This document shows, one piece after another, positions 1 through 5,842 of a stretch of DNA of 7,485 nucleotides. Where the stretch lies: contig JAEDLI010000111.1 of the NCBI GenBank assembly GCA_016295375.1, positions 1-7,485 on the forward strand, written 5' to 3'. The notes beneath the pieces are model-generated. The model searched no databases and was not told the origin of the DNA. It worked only from the letters and a program-made list of their open reading frames with translations. The translations under genes were made by a program, and so were the position numbers. The stretch is from Fibrobacter sp. (GTDB taxonomy: Bacteria > Fibrobacterota > Fibrobacteria > Fibrobacterales > Fibrobacteraceae). Each line of letters opens with the position of its first letter. Within the stretch, counting starts at the first letter, position 1.

Positions 1-1014
1 CTCTACAGCAAGGACGTGACATTTTCCAAGCTGGGCTTTGTCATCATCGACGAACAGCACCGCTTTGGCGTGGGCCAGCGAGAAGCTTTGCTTTCCAAAG
101 GCGACTACCCCGACATGCTGGTCATGAGCGCCACGCCCATCCCGAGAAGTTTGGCCATGACGCTGTACGGCGACCTGAAGGTCATTTCCATCAAGGAAAA
201 ACCCGCAGGACGCAAGCCCATCAAGACAAGACTTGTTACGGCAAGCAAGCGCGACGACATGAAGCGTTTCATCTGCGGCGAAGCCTTGAAAGGAAACCTC
301 TGCTACTGGATTGCGAGCCGCGTGGAATCCGGCGATGGTTCGGCAAGCTCACCAACCGGAGAAAGGAGTATCCGCAGCGTCGACGAGATTGTCGCGGAAC
401 TCCGGAATTTTGCGGCAGGTATAAACGGTGCAACAGCAAATGCAGGTATAAACGGCGCGCCCCTGGTGGTAGAGGGCGTCCACGGCCAGATGGACGAATC
501 CGAAAGGGACGCCATCATCGCCCGCTTTGCGGCAGGACAGATCCACATTCTGGTGGCCACTACCGTCATCGAGGTGGGCGTGAACGTGCCTGCGGCAAAC
601 CTGATGGTCATCGACCAGCCGGACCGCTTCGGGCTGTCGCAGCTGCACCAGCTGCGGGGCCGCGTGGGTCGCGGCAATCAAGAAGCCTGGTGCTTCTTGA
701 TGCAGCCCGAAGGCGAAACGGCAGACACCAGCATGGAGCGACTTTCCAACTTCGCCGCCACCGAAGACGGTTTCGAGATTGCGGAGTTGGACTTGCAAAC
801 CCGCGGGGCGGGCAACCTAGAAGGCAACGAACAGAGCGGTGCCTGGGTGTTCCGCTGGTTCGACTGGATAGAGGACCAGGAACTGATTTCACAGACCCTA
901 GAAACCGCCGCCAATATTCTCAAAGAAGAATCGGCCTTCGACGACAACGCCAAGGAAAAAATCCAGGCCTGGTACGCCGAAAAGCCCGTAGTCAACGAAG
1001 ACGGCGTGCACTGA
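1..1014 (+). CDS. recG: ATP-dependent DNA helicase RecG, C-terminal half (5' end outside window)
   Basis: RecG is a superfamily 2 helicase that remodels stalled replication forks and Holliday junctions in the cytoplasm. The reading frame is open from base 1, so the gene starts upstream; 337 residues are visible, about half of a usual RecG. Numbering from the window edge, motif II is DEQH (17-20) in the context IIDEQHRFGVGQ. Motif III is SATP (43-46), followed by PRSLAMTLYGDL, which is diagnostic of RecG. ATTVIEVGV carries motif V, and QLHQLRGRVGRG (214-225) carries motif VI. The RecG 'TRG' wedge-coupling motif is at 267-269 (LQTRGAGNLEG). Motifs I and Ia and the N-terminal wedge domain lie outside. 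Between the second helicase domain's first strand and VHGQM there is an enlarged, low-complexity loop with a duplicated AGING pentapeptide (139-143, 148-152). The stop is TGA at 1012-1014. The gene converges on the small membrane-protein gene. Confidence 0.96.
   Translation, partial: LYSKDVTFSKLGFVIIDEQHRFGVGQREALLSKGDYPDMLVMSATPIPRSLAMTLYGDLKVISIKEKPAGRKPIKTRLVTASKRDDMKRFICGEALKGNLCYWIASRVESGDGSASSPTGERSIRSVDEIVAELRNFAAGINGATANAGINGAPLVVEGVHGQMDESERDAIIARFAAGQIHILVATTVIEVGVNVPAANLMVIDQPDRFGLSQLHQLRGRVGRGNQEAWCFLMQPEGETADTSMERLSNFAATEDGFEIAELDLQTRGAGNLEGNEQSGAWVFRWFDWIEDQELISQTLETAANILKEESAFDDNAKEKIQAWYAEKPVVNEDGVH
415..455 (+). repeat. Short in-frame direct repeat inside recG
   Basis: The 14-mer GCAGGTATAAACGG occurs at 415-428 and again at 442-455, a period of 27 bp or exactly nine codons. 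It encodes AGING-ATAN-AGING, in a surface loop that is longer than in typical RecG. Both copies use the ATA isoleucine codon, which is uncommon elsewhere in the visible gene. It looks like a small tandem duplication that kept the frame. Confidence 0.8.
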
Positions 1015-1033
1015 CCGCGCACCTGCGGCTAGC

Positions 1034-1369
1034 CTACCCCAACAATTGAGTCATGGTCCCGAAAACAAGGGCCGTAAGCACTACGTTCAAGAAGAACATG
1101 GCCCGCCGCACAATCATAAAGAATAGCGGTTGCCAATGGAATATGCCGTCAGTGGGGTCCAGCAGTTCCTTCACCGCCAAGAAAATATTGATAAGCCCGG
1201 TCACAATGAGCATCAGCGCTCCCGGGAAAAATCCTTCGCCCCATACCAGGACCGTAAGGCCTATGCCAAAAATCATGGCGATGACGCCGATGACAATTTC
1301 CACCCGTAAAATCATGTTCTTGATCTTGCGCACCTTGTTCACTACAATCTCTTTCGTCTCGTCAGCCAA
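1034..1369 (-). CDS. Small integral membrane protein, three predicted helices, function unknown
   Basis: This is a 111-residue protein I do not recognise. A short charged N-terminus (MADETKEIVVNKVRKIKN) precedes three hydrophobic segments at about residues 20-43, 48-67 and 83-107. Positive residues before TM1 and between TM2 and TM3 (VRR) are compatible with an inner-membrane topology. No catalytic motif is visible. The start is TTG at 1369-1367. It is favoured because GAGAGG lies five bases upstream and an in-frame TGA occurs four codons upstream, so no longer product is possible. The gene begins 24 bp after the stop of the Omp85 gene on the same strand, so the two are probably co-transcribed. 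It ends (TAG at 1036-1034) only 19 bp from the convergent recG stop. A role in envelope biology beside the outer-membrane protein is inference from position only. Confidence 0.8.
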   Translation of the reverse strand: MADETKEIVVNKVRKIKNMILRVEIVIGVIAMIFGIGLTVLVWGEGFFPGALMLIVTGLINIFLAVKELLDPTDGIFHWQPLFFMIVRRAMFFLNVVLTALVFGTMTQLLG

Positions 1370-1393
1370 AACAACCTCTCAAAAATCCATCCG

Positions 1394-3286
1394 TCACAGG
1401 CTGTAACTGGTAGTCACCGAAAAATGGGGCATTCCCTTCCGCTCCCCGTTCATGGGGAAGCTTACGTCCAGCTTGTTCACCAGCCTGCTGATGGACTTGG
1501 TCTGGATAAAACGGATGCCCGCTCCCAGCACGTAAATCAAGTCCTTGCGGTTGATATCTTCCAGTTCCCAGGCGGTCTCCCCCACAGACGCAAAGGCCAC
1601 CACCACCGGCACCAGGGTCGCGATTTCAAAGTCGAAGAAATACCTGGGCTCGATGCTGCCGTAAACCCTGGCCTGACCCGTATAGTAACCCGTAGGGAAC
1701 CCAACAAATCCGTCGGAGCCACCCAGCGAAAGCTGGTAACCCAGGCGGGCGTCTTCGTACACATCCACCAGGCCCCGCAAGGCCGTAGAGAAGGAATTGC
1801 TGGGGTGGAAAATGTATTCGCCGTCAACACGTCCGTAAAAGTCCCTGCGTTCCCCGTGGTCCAGGTAAAAATACATCTGGGTTTTCAGGTTCAGGTGGTT
1901 CCAGCCGCTGCCCAGGTACAAGTTGGTCCAAAAATCCAGACGGATATCGTTGTTGTCGGAACCCAGCTGCTCGTAGTTCTTGGAGATTTGCGCCTTCAGG
2001 GAATAGCCCTTGTCCACATCTTCAGTCCACTTGGCGTTGTGCAGGTTCTTCACCTTCTCGTAACGCAGGTTGGAATACATCACGTAGGCGCCCAGGCGGG
2101 AATCCTTGCGCCTTGGCAGCCACAAGTCCCACGCCGCACCGGAATCGATGACATAGGTCTGGTCATTATGGGTGAACAGGTAGCGGTACAGGCGCCCCTC
2201 TTCTGCTGTCTCCCGATGGTAATCGTAAGTTGCCCCCAGGTAGAACTTGCGGAGACTCCCCCCAAAGGAACGGCTGAATCTAAAACTCAGGGAATCCTCG
2301 ATAAAGTCTTCCACCTTCAAGAGCCGCACCGTCTCTTCGCCGTTGTATTCCAGGGTATCCTTCGTAAGAATTCCCTCCTGGTACATTTTCTCGTTCAGTG
2401 CCACATCCGTGCCGTTTTTCGCAACGGTCGCGTCTGCGCTAGACTGGACAAAGTCGGCATCTTCCACGCCAAGCCCATACACATGTATGTGAGGCGTGGT
2501 AAGCAGCCGATAGTTTCTTGCCACAGGGCCCCGAGGCAAGTCCCCGCTTCCATAATAATAGGCAAACCGCTTGTTTTTGAGACCCGCCAAGGTATAGGCC
2601 CACTGGTTCACGCCCCGACTCAGGAACGGCACGTACATCTGCCAGCTGGCCAAGTAGCCGTCGGTATTGTAACTGTAGAGCACGTCCAGGTGGTTGTAGC
2701 GGAAAAGGAAATGGGGGTCGGAATACTCCGCCTGCCACATGTCGCGGAATTCGTCATGGCCGTAGTAAAAGCCCACCTTCTGCCCCAGACCGAGGAAGTT
2801 GCTCTCCTGGATGCCGATTCCGTAGTTCAGGTTATCGTAACTCCATTCGCTGCCCGAAAAACCGATGCTGAAAGGCAGCGTCAAGGTCCAGTTGTCGCTG
2901 GTGTAAACATCCACGAAGGTGGAGTCACCCTGGCCACTCACCTGGATACTGGCGTCCGAAAGAAAGTTCTGGTCCCGCAAGAACCGTTCCGATTCCAGCA
3001 TCAGGTTCAGGTCCACCACATCGCCCTCGTTGAACAGCAGTAACTTGCGGACCGTGGCCTCCCGGGTCTCGATATGGATGACGTTCAGCAGGTCGTAGGC
3101 CCACTTGTCGTACTTGGTGTGGTACTTGGAATCGTCGAAGGCGTCGCCGATGTGGTAGCGGATTTTATCGACCCGGAAAGGCGCCGTGGAATCAGCGGCT
3201 GCAGCATTAGCGGCAGGTGCGCCGGACACGCCCTCGGCAAAAACCGAGACCGCGAGGGCACAGACGATAAAGGGCAAAATCCGCAT
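1394..3286 (-). CDS. BamA/TamA-like outer-membrane protein (Omp85 superfamily) with one POTRA-like domain
   Basis: This is a 630-residue outer-membrane beta-barrel protein. The start ATG at 3286 gives a classic signal peptide (MRILPFIVCALAVSVFA), with likely cleavage after VFA at residue 17. Residues about 67-130 resemble a single POTRA domain: a strand, then FNEGDVVDLNLMLESERFLRD, then a strand pair ending in VYTSDNWTL. The barrel follows from about 135 to the end. Its first part (GIGIQESNFLGLGQKVGFYYG) and the segment GGSDGFVGFPTGYYTGQ (about 522-538) match the Omp85 barrel entry and the conserved GRGY-like lid motif region. The last residue is Leu in VTTSYSL, not the usual Phe. Most Omp85 members insert or translocate proteins or lipids at the outer membrane, but the substrate here is unknown. 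A single POTRA makes it unlikely to be the main BamA. An upstream ATG at 3385 is rejected because it would translate a repeat array. No Shine-Dalgarno precedes 3286. The small membrane-protein gene follows. Confidence 0.87.
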   Translation of the reverse strand: MRILPFIVCALAVSVFAEGVSGAPAANAAAADSTAPFRVDKIRYHIGDAFDDSKYHTKYDKWAYDLLNVIHIETREATVRKLLLFNEGDVVDLNLMLESERFLRDQNFLSDASIQVSGQGDSTFVDVYTSDNWTLTLPFSIGFSGSEWSYDNLNYGIGIQESNFLGLGQKVGFYYGHDEFRDMWQAEYSDPHFLFRYNHLDVLYSYNTDGYLASWQMYVPFLSRGVNQWAYTLAGLKNKRFAYYYGSGDLPRGPVARNYRLLTTPHIHVYGLGVEDADFVQSSADATVAKNGTDVALNEKMYQEGILTKDTLEYNGEETVRLLKVEDFIEDSLSFRFSRSFGGSLRKFYLGATYDYHRETAEEGRLYRYLFTHNDQTYVIDSGAAWDLWLPRRKDSRLGAYVMYSNLRYEKVKNLHNAKWTEDVDKGYSLKAQISKNYEQLGSDNNDIRLDFWTNLYLGSGWNHLNLKTQMYFYLDHGERRDFYGRVDGEYIFHPSNSFSTALRGLVDVYEDARLGYQLSLGGSDGFVGFPTGYYTGQARVYGSIEPRYFFDFEIATLVPVVVAFASVGETAWELEDINRKDLIYVLGAGIRFIQTKSISRLVNKLDVSFPMNGERKGMPHFSVTTSYSL

Positions 3287-3302
3287 GACGGGGACAATAT
3301 AG
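3287..3302 (-). promoter_or_regulatory. Putative promoter -10 region of the Omp85 gene
   Basis: On the minus strand, CTATATTGTC (3302-3293) lies just before the ATG at 3286. The same 10-mer precedes the lipoprotein gene at 5601-5592. If TATATT (3301-3296) is a -10 hexamer, transcription would begin within a few bases of the ATG, so the mRNA would be nearly leaderless. No recognisable -35 box is present; the -35 position falls within the 14-bp repeat array. Confidence 0.5.
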
Positions 3303-3313
3303 AAAATAGGGGT

Positions 3314-3370
3314 TAGGGGATAGGATCTAGGGGATAGGGAAATGTGGAATGTGTGGTGTGGAATGTGATG
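3314..3370. repeat. Degenerate tandem array with 14-bp period
   Basis: TAGGGGATAGG occurs at 3314-3324 and 3328-3338 (period 14). TGTGGAATGTG occurs at 3343-3353 and 3357-3367 (also period 14). The two pairs run into each other with one extra base and share a partly matching pattern, so the block reads as four degenerate units. It sits immediately upstream of the Omp85 promoter and fills its -35 region. A related pair of units is found at 5956-5983. Confidence 0.75.
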
Positions 3371-3383
3371 TTCGAGGAATGTC

Positions 3384-3403
3384 ATCCTCGCGCAGGCGAG
3401 GAT
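3384..3403. repeat. Perfect palindromic repeat resembling neisserial dRS3
   Basis: ATCCTCGC (3384-3391) and GCGAGGAT (3396-3403) form a perfect 8-bp stem around a GCAG loop, preceded by GTC. The layout resembles the neisserial dRS3 repeat (ATTCCC-N8-GGGAAT), and similar GTCATCC-type palindromes are scattered through many bacterial genomes. The 7-mer GATGTTC flanks it as a direct repeat at 3367-3373 and 3410-3416. Confidence 0.65.
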
Positions 3404-3464
3404 CCGCTCGATGTTCTAGACTCGGGCTGATAGAGGCAAGAAAACTAATGCGGGATTCGGAATT

Positions 3465-3498
3465 GTCATTGCGAGGTCCGCAGGAGCGTGGCTGTCTC
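3465..3498. repeat. GTCATTGCGAGG-type dispersed repeat, degenerate copy
   Basis: The block begins GTCATTGCGAGG and ends GTGGCTGTCTC. It resembles the short intergenic repeats of the form GTCATTGCGAGG...GGCAATC known from many bacteria. In this copy the 3' half has changed (GCTGTC in place of GCAATC), so the terminal ATTGC/GCAAT symmetry is lost. Recognition is by recalled pattern and has not been checked against a genome-wide search. Confidence 0.45.
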
Positions 3499-3511
3499 TA
3501 TTCCAAATACA

Positions 3512-3564
3512 AGGGGGGGAAGCCTCCCCCTCGGCGAAGCCTGTAGTCTTCGCCTACCCCCTCG
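3512..3564. repeat. G-run/C-run hairpin cluster with alternative pairings
   Basis: AGGGGG (3512-3517) can pair with CCCCCT (3526-3531) around an 8-base loop. GGCGAAG (3533-3539) and CTTCGCC (3548-3554) form a perfect 7-bp stem. The octamer CCCCCTCG occurs twice (3526-3533, 3557-3564). The G-run could therefore pair with the second C-run instead, enclosing the central hairpin. No T-tract follows, so a Rho-independent terminator is unlikely. It may be another dispersed repeat. Confidence 0.5.
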
Positions 3565-3658
3565 TGCGTCGCGTCTCTTTCCGCCCCACCTCAAAAAAGT
3601 CATTTTCTGTCACTAAATTTAATGTAGATTTAAGGAGTAAAGAAAAGAGAGGTTCGTT

Positions 3659-3730
3659 ATGTCTTTTTGCGCCTTGGTCATCCTCATCACCGCCGTCTGT
3701 TTCTGCTCCACCGGTAGCACCGGAAAATAA
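3659..3730 (+). CDS. Possible 23-residue small hydrophobic protein
   Basis: A short ORF starts at ATG 3659 and ends at TAA 3728-3730. The product begins MSFCALVILITAVCFC and ends STGSTGK. It is almost entirely a hydrophobic segment with three cysteines and a short polar tail, so it would be a membrane microprotein or a truncated signal-peptide-like product. Support comes from a Shine-Dalgarno-like GAGAGG six bases before the ATG and an AT-rich upstream stretch with a -10-like TAGATT at about 3624-3629. The cysteines do not form a standard lipobox. It lies 78 bp before the FliB-family gene on the same strand. It may be real or chance; no family is recognised. Confidence 0.33.
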   Translation: MSFCALVILITAVCFCSTGSTGK

Positions 3731-3774
3731 TCGATTCACATCAAGGGGTTTTAGGCACAATCCAAACAAGAAAA

Positions 3775-3808
3775 GTCTATTTTTTCTGAGCTATCATAAA
3801 AAAAGCCT
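3775..3808 (+). promoter_or_regulatory. Possible promoter and leader of the FliB-family gene
   Basis: CTATTTTTT (3777-3785) and TATCAT (3792-3797) are two -10-like sequences close to the ATG at 3809. Either would leave only a short leader. The bases just before the ATG are A-rich (AAAAAAAGCCT) with no clear Shine-Dalgarno. No -35 box is evident, so this is a weak call. Confidence 0.25.
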
Positions 3809-4789
3809 ATGATTCTGCATAAACCAGACTTTTACGACAAATTCAAGTGCACTGCTTCCCGATGCAGCGATACCTGTTGCGTCGGATGGGAAATAGACAT
3901 TGACCAAGCTTCGCAAAAAATCTATAGCGAGGTGCAGGGAATATTTGGCGACAAACTCCGCGCAAACATTGAAGACGGCCATTTCAGGCTGCTTCCCCAT
4001 GACCGTTGTCCTTTCTTAGACAAAGAAAACCTTTGCGAAATATACAAGAACCTGGGTGAAAGCGCCCTCTGTGATATCTGCAGGGAGCACCCGAGGTTCG
4101 TGGAAGTCTACGGAGACATCATGGAAAAAGGCCTCGGACTCTGTTGCGAAGAGGCAACGCGGCTATTACTCGAAGGCCAAGGCCCCCTCACCTTCACCAC
4201 AGAAAAATGCGACGAGCCCGAAGACAACCTGGACGAAGACGACATTGAAATTCGTGACCAGGTCTTGTACGAAAGAGAGCAAATGTTCAAGGCACTTGGT
4301 GATTTTGACAAGCCTTTGGGTGAACGACTCTACACCGCTTTCGGCTGCACAGCCGAACATCCGTTTGCACCCCTAGAAAACGCCCGGGCCTTGTACAATC
4401 TCCTCGCCAAGACGGCCAGTTTCGGACCCGCCTGGGATGGCGCACTTGCGCGCATCAAAACCAGCATAGAGGAGACAGATGGGAACATCCAGGACCAGGG
4501 CTACTTTTCCGAAACCGAAAGCATGCGCCTGCTGGCCTACCTCATTTATCGCCACTTCGCCAAGAGCCTTTACGAAGGCTTGGACCAGGGCAAGCGAAAC
4601 TTCGCCCTATTCTTCTGGAATACGGTTCGATTTTTCAGTCGCGAACTAGCAGGCATCACCAGAAAAAATGCGGACGAAGGCTCCCAAGATTCCGAACTTA
4701 CCAAAATAGGAGCCATCAAGATTCTTTCACGCCAGCTGGAATACTGCGAAGAAAACATGGTCCTGATCGAATCGGCACTGGATATCTGA
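3809..4789 (+). CDS. FliB-family (flagellin lysine-N-methylase-like) cysteine-rich protein
   Basis: This is a 326-residue protein resembling proteins annotated 'flagellin lysine-N-methylase' (FliB family, with a CxxCxxCC-type zinc- or iron-binding N-terminal region). The first 115 residues hold ten cysteines: C14, C19, C23, C24, C67, C76, C88, C91, C112 and C113. They fall in the family contexts FKCTASRCSDTCCVGWEIDID, RCPFLDKENLCEIY, LCDICREHPRF and GLCCEE. The rest is mostly alpha-helical and acidic, with a C-terminal stretch IKILSRQLEYCEEN that also looks family-like. FliB in Salmonella methylates flagellin lysines. No flagellar gene is nearby and Fibrobacter is not known to be flagellated, so the substrate here is unknown. 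The protein is somewhat shorter than many members of about 400 residues. The start is ATG 3809, because the family's N-terminus (LHKPDFYDKFKC) follows directly. The stop is TGA at 4787-4789, 60 bp before a shared terminator. Confidence 0.8.
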   Translation: MILHKPDFYDKFKCTASRCSDTCCVGWEIDIDQASQKIYSEVQGIFGDKLRANIEDGHFRLLPHDRCPFLDKENLCEIYKNLGESALCDICREHPRFVEVYGDIMEKGLGLCCEEATRLLLEGQGPLTFTTEKCDEPEDNLDEDDIEIRDQVLYEREQMFKALGDFDKPLGERLYTAFGCTAEHPFAPLENARALYNLLAKTASFGPAWDGALARIKTSIEETDGNIQDQGYFSETESMRLLAYLIYRHFAKSLYEGLDQGKRNFALFFWNTVRFFSRELAGITRKNADEGSQDSELTKIGAIKILSRQLEYCEENMVLIESALDI

Positions 4790-4848
4790 CAGCACCCCGT
4801 CGAACGGGACGCCATGTACGAGACTTTCGGGTAGATGGCACTAGAAAA

Positions 4849-4874
4849 CCCCGTGCAGAATTGCACGGGGCTTT
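4849..4874. terminator. Bidirectional Rho-independent terminator between convergent genes
   Basis: CCCCGTGCA (4849-4857) and TGCACGGGG (4862-4870) form a perfect 9-bp stem with a GAAT loop. On the minus strand the stem is followed by TTTTCT, serving the lipoprotein gene whose stop is at 4904. On the plus strand it is followed by CTTTCG, a weaker tract that serves the FliB-family gene. Confidence 0.85.
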
Positions 4875-4903
4875 CGTCGTTCTTAAGGAATAATTCTTTT
4901 AGA

Positions 4904-5536
4904 TTACTTCTTCTGGAGCGGGGTATCCTTCAGGATTTCTTCGACCAGGTTCTTCATGTTTTCTTCCCAGTCGCCCTTGCCCATGGCAAAGCCGAGGTGG
5001 ACACGAGCCTTGAGCGTGCCGCTCGCCACAACGGTCTTGCTGTCGGCGTTGGCAATGGAGTATTCGCCGGTAAACTGGAGGTAGCTCTTGGTTTCGGCGC
5101 TCATGGTGAGCGGGTTCATCTTGGTTTCGGAGAGGCGGGAAACTTCGAGGTTGCTCATAGAGATGATGAGACCAGAAACGCCGTCGAGAGCGTCAAACTT
5201 CGGGGAGGGAACGAGATAGTCCTTCTTGCCGAACTTGGTCGAGGTCATGGTGAGGTCTGCCGCTTCCTTAGCGGAGAAGTTGGCGGCGATGTCGGCCTGG
5301 CTCTTCAGTTCGCTGCCCATCTGCTGGGTGAACCAACCGGAGAAGTTGCTGGAGAAGTCCGGAAGGTCGTCGGCAACATCGTCCTGGTTCTTGACGACAG
5401 GTTCGGTGTAGAAGACGGTCACTGCCGTTGCCGGCTCAGTCCAACTAGGGTCGATGTTCTTGAGACCGGCCTTGCCCCCGCAACCGATGAGAGAAAGTGA
5501 GACTGCACAGAGAAGAAGTGCAGCAAATTTTTTCAT
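4904..5536 (-). CDS. Predicted lipoprotein, function unknown
   Basis: This is a 210-residue exported lipoprotein. The signal peptide MKKFAALLLCAVSLSLIGC ends in a lipobox (L16-I17-G18-C19), so signal peptidase II should cleave before Cys19 and the mature protein should be membrane-anchored. The mature part alternates beta-like and helical stretches (for example ATAVTVFYTEPVV and DFSSNFSGWFTQQMGSELK) and ends in a charged helix (EENMKNLVEEILKD). I recognise no family. The internal stretch that starts at TGEYSIANADSKTVV resembles a surface or periplasmic beta domain, but no function can be given. ATG 5536 is chosen over the longer frame to 5596 because AGGAGG lies eight bases upstream and the signal peptide begins there. 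The promoter CTATATTGTC is at 5601-5592, giving a leader of roughly 50 bases. A strong terminator follows, so the gene is probably monocistronic. Confidence 0.88.
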   Translation of the reverse strand: MKKFAALLLCAVSLSLIGCGGKAGLKNIDPSWTEPATAVTVFYTEPVVKNQDDVADDLPDFSSNFSGWFTQQMGSELKSQADIAANFSAKEAADLTMTSTKFGKKDYLVPSPKFDALDGVSGLIISMSNLEVSRLSETKMNPLTMSAETKSYLQFTGEYSIANADSKTVVASGTLKARVHLGFAMGKGDWEENMKNLVEEILKDTPLQKK

Positions 5537-5601
5537 GTTATTATCCTCCTGATGGAAAATTTCCAGAAAAACGATATTGTTTTCCTGACGAGACAATATA
5601 G
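5537..5601 (-). promoter_or_regulatory. Promoter and ribosome binding site of the lipoprotein gene
   Basis: On the minus strand CTATATTGTC (5601-5592), identical to the Omp85-gene element, provides a -10-like TATATT. AGGAGG (5550-5545) lies eight bases from the ATG and is the strongest Shine-Dalgarno in the window. The region upstream of the -10 is A/T-rich and has no clear -35 hexamer. Confidence 0.6.
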
Positions 5602-5842
5602 GAAAAATTTGTTCTAAAAAAGAGATTTTCGTGCAATAAAAAATTTTTTTCGAAATTTTCCGTCAAAAATTTTCTATATGACTCAATCTGAGACATATAG
5701 AGTTATAACTTGCCAAATGTAGGCAATTTTATGGTAGATTTGGGCAAAATAAATTATTCCAAAGTGACAATTCAATCAATAAAATTATTCAGCAGAAAAA
5801 TAATTTTCCTACTAAATAATTTTCGAAATTTAGCCATTTATT
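5602..5842. other. AT-rich non-coding stretch
   Basis: About 240 bp of strongly A/T-rich DNA carries no convincing gene. It contains the dyad at 5674-5700, the perfect 10-bp palindrome AGTTATAACT (5701-5710), a small hairpin TTGCC/GGCAA (5710-5714, 5722-5726) followed by TTTT, and AAATAATTTTC twice (5798-5808, 5814-5824). TTTCGAAATT also appears near both ends. It may be upstream activating DNA of the lipoprotein gene or hold a small RNA; neither is shown. Confidence 0.6.
5674..5700. promoter_or_regulatory. 27-bp dyad, possible operator or symmetric promoter
   Basis: CTATATG (5674-5680) and CATATAG (5694-5700) are perfect inverted repeats. Inside them CTCA (5682-5685) and TGAG (5689-5692) continue the symmetry around ATC, with a single A/A mismatch between the two arms. 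Each outer arm also reads CTATAT, the same core as the two -10 elements in this window, once on each strand. It lies about 75-100 bp upstream of the lipoprotein promoter. Confidence 0.5.

Noticed and set aside
1015..1033. Terminator between convergent recG and the membrane-protein gene
   Set aside because: Only 19 bp are available and no hairpin with a T-tract can be seen there or just inside the flanking genes.
1424..3043. Long plus-strand ORF (539 codons) opposite the Omp85 gene
   Set aside because: Its product is rich in Val/His/Gln with no recognisable domain and lies wholly antisense to a gene with signal peptide, POTRA and barrel features. It is a codon-bias shadow.
3314..3370. CRISPR array
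   Set aside because: Units are only 14 bp, contiguous and degenerate, with no spacers and no cas genes.
3287..3385. N-terminal extension of the Omp85 protein from ATG 3385
   Set aside because: It would translate the 14-bp repeat array and place a clear signal peptide internally. ATG 3286 is the natural start.
3554..3769. 71-codon minus-strand ORF upstream of the FliB-family gene
   Set aside because: No ribosome binding site stands out, the composition is mixed, it overlaps the hairpin cluster, and no family is recognised.
4796..4808. Hairpin CCCGT/ACGGG as terminator of the FliB-family gene
   Set aside because: It has a 5-bp stem and no T-tract. The strong 9-bp stem at 4849-4870 explains termination better.
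5537..5596. N-terminal extension of the lipoprotein from 5596
   Set aside because: The AGGAGG site and signal peptide both point to ATG 5536. The extension would run through the leader.
5602..5842. tRNA or known structured RNA in the AT-rich gap
   Set aside because: No cloverleaf, T-loop GTTCRA motif or recognisable riboswitch core is present.
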